Part shown: positions 57,742 to 64,000 of the stretch, in pieces
Layout of the letters: each line of letters starts with the position of its first letter
Numbering within the stretch: the first letter of the stretch is position 1
Assembly (NCBI GenBank): GCA_964372095.1
Contig: CAYJPV010000009.1
Location: 1 to 64,000 of the forward strand
Source: CAYJPV01 sp964372095
Lineage (GTDB): Bacteria; Acidobacteriota; Vicinamibacteria; Vicinamibacterales; JAKQTR01
Reading direction: 5' to 3'
Length of the DNA: 64,000 nucleotides
Made by a program: the position numbers and the translations under genes
Notes under the pieces: generated by a model
The model's input: the letters and a program-made list of their open reading frames with translations, nothing else
Told to the model about the DNA's origin: nothing
Databases searched by the model: none

Positions 57742-60700
57742 TCAGCGAGCCAGCGACAGAATGCCCGCGAGCGGGATGCGTACCCAGTCCGGGCGGTTGT
57801 TCAATTCGTATGACAGTTCATAGAGCGCCTTGTCGAGCAGATAGGCATCCAGCATCGCGCGGCACGCCTCCGGGCCGTCCGGCAGCAGGCCGGTTCCGGC
57901 GGTGACCGTGCCGTACCCTCGCAGAAAGGCGGCTGAGACTTCTCGCTCCCACAGCGAGGCCCACGGCTGCAGGTGCTCACGGTCGCCGGCCCGGCGCGAG
58001 ACGTGATTGAACAGGCCGACTCCGGCCGCATAGCTGAACGAGCGCAGCATGCCGGCCACATCCTTGAGTGGCGAGTGCTTTGCCCGGCGCTCAGCCAGGG
58101 AGCGAGCCGGCTCACCCTCGAAGTCCAGGATCACGAAGTCGTTTCGCGTCCGCAACACCTGCCCCAGGTGGTAGTCACCGTGAATACGGATGCGCGACGC
58201 GGGGATCACGTGGGTGCCGAACTGGCGGAACCGTTCGAGGATGGGCCGACGCCGGCTGAGTACCAGCGCCGCGTCTTCGGCGGCCTCGTCCGACAGGCCG
58301 GCGAGGCTGGAACGTAACGTCCCGAAGACCGCGGCGGCATGGTCGAGCAATTCCCGCGACAGCTCCTCGAGATCGTGCGCCGTCAGCACGTCGATCGAGA
58401 ACGTGCCCTCGCCGGCACCGAGGGCGACGTGCATGTCAGCCGTCCGCCGTCCGAGCATCGCCGCCGCGTCCAGGCAGAACCCGAAACGGTCCACGGCCAC
58501 GGCCGATGGTGCTGCCCCGGCCAGCGCCAGGACGTGCTGCGCATCGGGCAGCAGGGCGTCCGCGGGGCCAGCCGCCGCGCACTCCTCGAAGTAACGGTGC
58601 AGTTCCTCGAGCATCCAGGCCCAGCCGTCGCCCTGGTTCTCCACCAACCCCTGGAGGATCGCCAGTGTGGCCGGCTCCTGGCCGGCCACGCGGTACTCGA
58701 TGGTTCCCAGAAACGGGGGGACGTGGGTGAAGGCCCGCTGCTCGGTGAGGTACCGGCCGACCTCACAGTCAGGATTGACCCCGGCCACCCGGCGGCGGAA
58801 CAGCTTCAGGATGAACTGGGTACCGAAGCGCACCGACGAGTTGCTCTGCTCCGACGACCCCCGAGAGACCGGCAGCGCCTCGCCACTGGGGCCGTGCGTC
58901 TCCCGCAGACTCGTACCGGCCACGCCGACAATCTCCCCGTTGTTGGTGGGCACACGCACGCCAACCGCGATGTCGTCCAGCAGCGCCTCGCAGATCCGAT
59001 CGTCCGCCATGCCGTCGACGAGCAGGCCCGTGTCGCCGGCCGATGCGACCTGGCACACGGCGGGGCTCGTCACGCCGGTGACGGCTTCGCCGAACACCAT
59101 CGCCAGCGGCAGCCAGTAGCATTCCTCCCCGCCATCGGCGTAGGCGACATCGACGGTCGCCAGTGCCCCGTGGCCGTTTGCGATCGCCGCCCAGTCGATG
59201 ATCGACACGGAGGCGATCGTCCGGGACTTACCGCCGAACCAGCGCTGCGCCCGGAGGAACGCGGGAAGGACCTCGGATTCGAGGGTCTCACGCCCGTGGC
59301 CATCGAGCACGCTCTCCCAGCCGTTGGCCGCCGACAGGACCATTGCCGAGGGGATGACCGCCTCGGTGACCGGTACGGGCTGCAGTTCGAACCACAGAAA
59401 CCCGTACGGCCCCAGCGTCAGCGGGTACGGCCGCGGGCCGATCGGCGGGAACTCCACGTAGCCCAGCATCTCCACGGGGCGCATGCCGGCGAACGACGCG
59501 AGATCCAGCTCGACCGGTTGCGCGAATCGAGACAGGTTCGCGACGCACAACACGCACTGGTCTTCATCGCGCCGCAGGTAGGCGAGGACCTTCCGGTTGG
59601 AGGGCTCCAGGAACTGGAGCGAGCCGCGGCCCATGACGCGGAACAGCTTCCTCAACGCGATCATGTTCCGCATCCAGTTGAGCGATGACGAGGCATCGCC
59701 CTGCTGGGCCTCCACGTTGACGGCCTCATAGCCGTACAGAGGATCCATGATGACGGGGCTGTAGAGCCGGCCGGGTGTGGCGCGGGAGAATCCCGCGTTC
59801 CGGTCGGCGCTCCACTGCATCGGCGTTCGGACGCCATTCCGGTCACCGAGGTAGATGTTGTCGCCCATGCCGATCTCGTCGCCATAGTAGATGATGGGCG
59901 TGCCGGGAAAGGAGAACAGCAGGCTGTGCAGCAGTTCGATTCGCCGGCGGTTGTTGTCCATCAGGGGCGCCAGTCGGCGCCGAATCCCGATGTTGATGCG
60001 CATGCGCGGATCCGCGCTGTACGCCAGATACATGTAGTCGCGTTCGTCGTCACTGACCATCTCGAGCGTCAACTCGTCGTGGTTGCGCAGGAAGAGGCCC
60101 CACTGGCACGACTCGGGAATGGCTGGCGTCTGGGCCATGATGTCGGTGATCGGCAGGCGGTCTTCCAGCCGGAGCGCCATGAAGATGCGCGGCATCAGGG
60201 GGAAGTGAAACGCCATGTGGCACTCGTCCCCGTCGCCGAAGTACGGCCGCACGTCGGTCGGCCACTGATTGGCTTCGGCGAGAATCACCCTGCCGGCGTA
60301 CTGCTCGTCCATCGCCTCGCGGATACGCTTGATGATGAGGTGCGTCTCCGGGAGGTTTTCGCAGTTGGTGCCGTCCCGTTCGACGAGGTAGGGGATTGCG
60401 TCGAGGCGCAGACCGTCGACGCCCAGATCCAGCCACCAGCGCATCGCGCCGATGACTTCATCGAGCACCCGCGGATTGTCGAAATTCAGGTCGGGCTGGT
60501 GCGAGAAGAAGCGGTGCCAGAAGTACGCCTTGGCCACCGGGTCCCACGTCCAGTTCGACGTCTCGGTGTCCGTGAAGATGATGCGGACGCCGGGGTACTT
60601 CTGGTCAGAGTCGCTCCACACGTAGTAGTCGCGCTCGGGTGACCCCGGGGGCGCCAGCCGCGCGCGCTGGAACCAGGGATGCTGGTCCGACGTGTGGTTG

Positions 60701-61023
60701 ACGACCAGCTCAATCATCACCTGCAGGCCCCGTTCGTGAGCCGCGTCGAGAAAGGCCTTGAAGTCGTCGACGGTGCCGTAGGCGGGGTGGACGTTCAGGT
60801 AGTCGGCGATGTCGTACCCGTCGTCGCGCAGCGGCGAGGGAAAGAAGGGTAGCAGCCAGATACACGTCACCCCGAGATCCTGGATGTAGTCCAGTTTCTG
60901 CATCAGGCCGGCGAAGTCGCCGATGCCGTCGTTGTTGCCATCGAAGAAGGCCTTCACGTGCAGTTCGTAGATGACGGCGTCCTTGTACCACCTGGGATCC
61001 GTTGCGCTGCCCTGTCGCTTCAT
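57742..61023 (-). CDS. treS: Trehalose synthase fused to maltokinase
   Basis: A 1093-aa two-domain enzyme. Residues about 10-550 are a GH13 trehalose synthase, which interconverts maltose and trehalose: nucleophile Asp208 (DGLRLDAIP), acid/base Glu250 (ILAEANQWP) and Asp316 (RNHDELTLE). About 590-1080 are the maltokinase (Mak/Pep2) domain, with FLRAQRWFGGKSR and the kinase motif RIHGDYHLGQVL (near 948) followed by ILDFEGEP. The product, maltose-1-phosphate, normally feeds GlgE for alpha-glucan synthesis, but no glgE is visible here. ATG 61023 overlaps the treY stop by ATGA. The frame is open upstream into treY but is not coding. Confidence 0.95.
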   Translation of the reverse strand: MKRQGSATDPRWYKDAVIYELHVKAFFDGNNDGIGDFAGLMQKLDYIQDLGVTCIWLLPFFPSPLRDDGYDIADYLNVHPAYGTVDDFKAFLDAAHERGLQVMIELVVNHTSDQHPWFQRARLAPPGSPERDYYVWSDSDQKYPGVRIIFTDTETSNWTWDPVAKAYFWHRFFSHQPDLNFDNPRVLDEVIGAMRWWLDLGVDGLRLDAIPYLVERDGTNCENLPETHLIIKRIREAMDEQYAGRVILAEANQWPTDVRPYFGDGDECHMAFHFPLMPRIFMALRLEDRLPITDIMAQTPAIPESCQWGLFLRNHDELTLEMVSDDERDYMYLAYSADPRMRINIGIRRRLAPLMDNNRRRIELLHSLLFSFPGTPIIYYGDEIGMGDNIYLGDRNGVRTPMQWSADRNAGFSRATPGRLYSPVIMDPLYGYEAVNVEAQQGDASSSLNWMRNMIALRKLFRVMGRGSLQFLEPSNRKVLAYLRRDEDQCVLCVANLSRFAQPVELDLASFAGMRPVEMLGYVEFPPIGPRPYPLTLGPYGFLWFELQPVPVTEAVIPSAMVLSAANGWESVLDGHGRETLESEVLPAFLRAQRWFGGKSRTIASVSIIDWAAIANGHGALATVDVAYADGGEECYWLPLAMVFGEAVTGVTSPAVCQVASAGDTGLLVDGMADDRICEALLDDIAVGVRVPTNNGEIVGVAGTSLRETHGPSGEALPVSRGSSEQSNSSVRFGTQFILKLFRRRVAGVNPDCEVGRYLTEQRAFTHVPPFLGTIEYRVAGQEPATLAILQGLVENQGDGWAWMLEELHRYFEECAAAGPADALLPDAQHVLALAGAAPSAVAVDRFGFCLDAAAMLGRRTADMHVALGAGEGTFSIDVLTAHDLEELSRELLDHAAAVFGTLRSSLAGLSDEAAEDAALVLSRRRPILERFRQFGTHVIPASRIRIHGDYHLGQVLRTRNDFVILDFEGEPARSLAERRAKHSPLKDVAGMLRSFSYAAGVGLFNHVSRRAGDREHLQPWASLWEREVSAAFLRGYGTVTAGTGLLPDGPEACRAMLDAYLLDKALYELSYELNNRPDWVRIPLAGILSLAR

Positions 61024-63917
61024 TGGTGGACTCCCTCCGGTCCGTCCGAGAACAGGATCGTCGCGGGCACCGACTCCAGGGCGTCGGCAACCGCGAGCAC
61101 GTGCCGACCGCCGACCTCGCGCGGCGTGACGTGCTCGCCCGTCAGGATGTTCGTGAAGCGCATCTGGGCGAATCCGGGCGGCGTCTCCAGCGTCGTCTCG
61201 TGCCAGGCGTCCTGGCCCATCGGGAGCGACGAGCGGGAACCGCTGAGGCCGGCCACGAGACGGGGCACCACCACAATCGCCCGTTGCTGACCGTGCTCGC
61301 GGGCGAACGCCAGCACGTGCCCGGCCCGGCTGCCCTGCGCGGCGAGCGGCTGGTATGTGCCGGCGAGGAACGGATCCGGATGGCGGCGACGCAGCCGGAG
61401 ACCCGCGGCGGTGCAATACAGCTTGATGCGCCCGTCTTCCCAGTGCTCGACCAGGCCAGCCACCGCCGCGGTGCGCTCCGCCGACGGGCTCCCCTCCGAG
61501 AGGACTGGTTCCAGCGCTTCCAGCCATGCTGCTCGCGCGGCGAAATCCACAGAGCGCCGGTTGTCCGGGTCGACGAGGCTCAGGTCCCACAGTTCGGTGC
61601 CCTGGTAGAAGTCGGGCACGCCCGGCGATGCGATCTTGAGCAGCACCTGCGCGAGGGAGTTGATCATGCCCAGGCGGGCGACACGTTCGTGGAACTGCAC
61701 GAAGAGCGGGACGAAGACGCGCGCGTTGGGCCCACCCAGTGTCCGCTCGACGAACCGCCCGACGGCCCGGTCGTACGCCTCGGAGGGGTTGATCCAGCTG
61801 GTGTGGACCTTGGCTTCTTTCGTTGCCTTGAGCATGTAAGCGCGGATCCGATCGACGAAGCCGGCGTCAGGCTGCGCCGTCAGGCCCGGGGGCCAAGCGC
61901 CGACCAGCGCCTGATAGAACAGGTATTCGTCGGCGCGGTCAGGTGCTGGCGCGTCGCCCACTTCGGAGCGCGCTGATGCGTTGGCCCTGGCCCAGCGGGA
62001 CACCGCCACGCGCCACAGCTCGGGCATCTCCGAGAGCACGTTGATCCGGGCGCGGGCATCCTCGCCGCGCTTGGTGTCGTGGGTGGAGGTGGCCAGCATG
62101 GTGAGCGGCCAGGCATCGAGGCGGCGCTGGTTGGCCTGGTGAAACGTATCCGGAGACACGCCGAAGCGCGCCGGACTGCCGCCCACCTCGTTGAGCGAGA
62201 CGAGCGGGGCGTAGCGGTAGAACGCCGTGTCCTCCACGCCCTTGGCCTGCACGGGTCCCGTATACTGCTGGAACTTCATGGCGAAGCGCAGCTGCCGATC
62301 CTCGTCGGCGCTCCCCAGGCCTCCCGACGGCAGCAGCGCCGAACGGACGAATGCGAAGATCGACGGTTCCATGGCCGGATTCCGGCCCAGGGCTTCCGAT
62401 ACGGCCGCCTCCACGGTCTGTCGGTCGAGGTCGGTCCACCCGCGCCGGCTGACGTAGGTCCGGTATACCGGGAAACACGCGACCACCTCCCGGAGTGCCG
62501 ACCGGAGACTGTCGAGCGTGAAATCACGGTAGCGGCGGTGACCCTCCGAGATGCGATTCAGTTCGTGGGCCAGCACTTTCAGCTCGCTGGCCATGGCCGT
62601 GGCGATGATCAGTTTCTTGCAGGTATAGACCTCGTCCGCCCACGGCCGCGTGCGGCCCGTGAAACGCCGATACAATCTGACCATGTCTTCCGCCCGGGAC
62701 GCGTCGACGAACAGCCCGTTGAGGTCGTTGAGGAAGTCGTATCCCGTCGTGCCGTGCGTGGCCCATGTGCCGGGAATCGGCTCACCTTCGGTGAGGATCT
62801 TCTCGATCACGGTGTAGGCCGCGCCCGCTGCGCCGGCCAGCCCGGCGAGCGTCTCGAGATACGCGGCGGGGTCGAACAACCCGTCGGTGTGATCGATCCG
62901 CATGCCGGAGATGGTGCCGTCAGCCACGAGTTCACCCAGGCGGCGGTGCGCCGCGGCGAACACCGATGCGTCTTCCATCCGGAGGGCGGCCAGTTCGTTG
63001 ATGTCGAAGAAGCGCCGGTAGTTGATCTCGTGAGTGGCCGTTCGCCACGACGACAGGCGGTAGGCCTGTGTTTCGAGCAGGGCGTGCAGCCGGTCGAACG
63101 ACGCGCTGTCGCCGGCGCGCCCGTTGAAGCGAGCGACATTGTCGTTGAGGTGCGCGCGGAGGCGGGGGCTTCTCCGTACCAGACTGTCGAGGCGCTGGCG
63201 CGCGATGTCTTTCTCGCGGCTCCTGGCGGTGATCGCCTCCGCGTCGGTCGACGTGTACAAGGGCAGGTGATCCAGATGGAACAGGACGCTCTGAAATTCC
63301 GCAAGTTCGTCACTCGCTTCGCCCAGGTCCGTCTTGAGGGTTTCAATGTCGTCGCGCAGGAGCACCCCGAGCTGCCGGGGATTGAGCGGCAGCGTCACGT
63401 CGAAGTACCGCAGGCTGAACCCGCCGTCGGCGTATTCGATCTGGAGATGGGCGTTCTCGAGGACGACCCCGTACTGGTCGCCGAGGACCGGCAGCAGGAG
63501 TTTGCCCGCCAGCTCGCTCTTGACCGGGTGCCAGTCGATGTCGAAGCACCTCGCGAAGGGTGACGACGGGCCGTTCTCCAGGACGGAGCGCCACCAGGCG
63601 TTGGCATCCGCGTGAACGCTCATGTGGTTCGGCACGACGTCGACGATGAGGCCGAGGCCCTCCCGGCGAATCGCCCGAGACAGGGCTGAAAACCCTTCAT
63701 CGCCGCCGCGGCGCGGATCGATCCGATCGTGGTTACACACGTCGTACCCATGGGTACTGCCGGGGGCGGCCTCCAGAATCGGGCCGGAGTAACACTCGCT
63801 GATGCCAAGCCGCCGCAGGTAGCCGACGACGCCCGCGCCGTCTGCGAAGGGCAGAGCGGTCGTGAATTGCAGCCGGTACGTGCTGACCGGTCGCCGTGCC
63901 GGTACCGGTGCGCTCAC
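61020..63917 (-). CDS. treY: Malto-oligosyltrehalose synthase
   Basis: A 965-aa GH13 enzyme that turns the reducing-end unit of malto-oligosaccharides into a trehalose linkage. VSTYRLQFT, LGISECYSGPILEAAPGSTHGYDV and GLIVDVVPNHMSVHADANAWW (about residues 11-107) are the TreY signatures. The catalytic Asp lies in SGMRIDHTDGLFD (near 341) and the acid in TVIEKILTEGE (near 372). The start is GTG 63917, overlapping the stop of the preceding gene by GTGA. It acts with TreZ to free trehalose. The overlaps with genes on both sides show a coupled operon. Confidence 0.96.
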   Translation of the reverse strand: MSAPVPARRPVSTYRLQFTTALPFADGAGVVGYLRRLGISECYSGPILEAAPGSTHGYDVCNHDRIDPRRGGDEGFSALSRAIRREGLGLIVDVVPNHMSVHADANAWWRSVLENGPSSPFARCFDIDWHPVKSELAGKLLLPVLGDQYGVVLENAHLQIEYADGGFSLRYFDVTLPLNPRQLGVLLRDDIETLKTDLGEASDELAEFQSVLFHLDHLPLYTSTDAEAITARSREKDIARQRLDSLVRRSPRLRAHLNDNVARFNGRAGDSASFDRLHALLETQAYRLSSWRTATHEINYRRFFDINELAALRMEDASVFAAAHRRLGELVADGTISGMRIDHTDGLFDPAAYLETLAGLAGAAGAAYTVIEKILTEGEPIPGTWATHGTTGYDFLNDLNGLFVDASRAEDMVRLYRRFTGRTRPWADEVYTCKKLIIATAMASELKVLAHELNRISEGHRRYRDFTLDSLRSALREVVACFPVYRTYVSRRGWTDLDRQTVEAAVSEALGRNPAMEPSIFAFVRSALLPSGGLGSADEDRQLRFAMKFQQYTGPVQAKGVEDTAFYRYAPLVSLNEVGGSPARFGVSPDTFHQANQRRLDAWPLTMLATSTHDTKRGEDARARINVLSEMPELWRVAVSRWARANASARSEVGDAPAPDRADEYLFYQALVGAWPPGLTAQPDAGFVDRIRAYMLKATKEAKVHTSWINPSEAYDRAVGRFVERTLGGPNARVFVPLFVQFHERVARLGMINSLAQVLLKIASPGVPDFYQGTELWDLSLVDPDNRRSVDFAARAAWLEALEPVLSEGSPSAERTAAVAGLVEHWEDGRIKLYCTAAGLRLRRRHPDPFLAGTYQPLAAQGSRAGHVLAFAREHGQQRAIVVVPRLVAGLSGSRSSLPMGQDAWHETTLETPPGFAQMRFTNILTGEHVTPREVGGRHVLAVADALESVPATILFSDGPEGVHQ

Positions 63918-64000
63918 AGACGGCTCCTTTCTGCGCGCGGCGGGCCGGCCCGGAAGATGACGGCGCCGGGCCTGGCGAACGACACGTTCGACCCGCCGGA
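63914..64000 (-). CDS. C-terminal end of upstream gene, probably treZ (partial)
   Basis: The last 28 codons of a minus-strand gene cut by the window edge. The visible protein ends GAVIFRAGPPRAERSRL, and its TGA overlaps the treY GTG by GTGA. By position this should be malto-oligosyltrehalose trehalohydrolase, the usual partner of treY, but the fragment is too short to prove it. Another GH13 enzyme of the glycogen/trehalose pathway is also possible. Confidence 0.45.
   Translation of the reverse strand, partial: SGGSNVSFARPGAVIFRAGPPRAERSRL

Overview
The window is GC-rich bacterial DNA, densely coded on both strands. It has no rRNA, tRNA, CRISPR array, integrase or full-length transposase that I could see. 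The gene content suggests a soil- or sediment-type member of the Acidobacteriota, perhaps class Vicinamibacteria: many Tat- or Sec-exported enzymes, a DUF5916 outer-membrane protein, a family S46 dipeptidyl-peptidase, DUF1080 and TIM-barrel sugar enzymes, a PknB-type kinase, and two porin-like barrels. This placement is inference from gene content, not from a marker gene.

Layout. 0-9.7 kb: a PLP Cys/Met lyase and GMP synthase, a sodium symporter closely resembling animal choline transporters, a penicillin-acylase-type hydrolase, an amino-acid permease and a DUF72 protein. 9.7-17 kb: an outer-membrane protein with an ER/K helix, a quinone-oxidoreductase-like enzyme, a membrane-anchored Ser/Thr kinase, an L-fucose-isomerase-like protein and an ABC-F ATPase. 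17-26 kb: a DUF2264 protein bracketed by two copies of a palindromic REP/MITE-like element, a POT transporter, a DUF3142 protein with a large unknown partner, and an S46 peptidase. 26-46 kb: a GT87-like membrane protein, an NAD epimerase-like protein, pirin, a porin, a PIG-L deacetylase, an APC permease, a DUF5916 protein, a membrane/spermidine-synthase fusion, an aldo/keto reductase, a DUF5009 acyltransferase with a methyltransferase, two exported TIM-barrel enzymes, a subtilase and a DUF1080 protein. 46-55 kb: a lipoprotein with a GT9 glycosyltransferase, then a compact plus-strand cluster of SUI1 factor, a cation/proton antiporter fused to DUF389, a PgpH-like 7TM-HD phosphodiesterase, a nitrilase and a GNAT acetyltransferase. 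55-64 kb: a minus-strand osmolyte cluster of a probable treZ end, treY, treS-maltokinase, a glycosyltransferase-like protein, an MscS-like membrane protein and a small anchored protein.

The most unusual feature is a set of intergenic tandem repeats. Their unit sequences are unrelated (CCTCTAG, TAGGCAG, AGACAGT, GCCGATN, AAGAAGC, CCCCAAY, GGGGCAA and others), but nearly all have a 7-nt period. They sit at gene borders, and in many places they supply the stop codon of the adjoining gene. Because 7 and 3 share no factor, three CCTCTAG units put a TAG into all six reading frames. Two further points link genes by function. An antiporter-DUF389 fusion lies one base upstream of a putative c-di-AMP phosphodiesterase, which suggests cation homeostasis under c-di-AMP control. 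The trehalose cluster also carries a channel-like membrane protein, which suggests an osmotic-stress unit.
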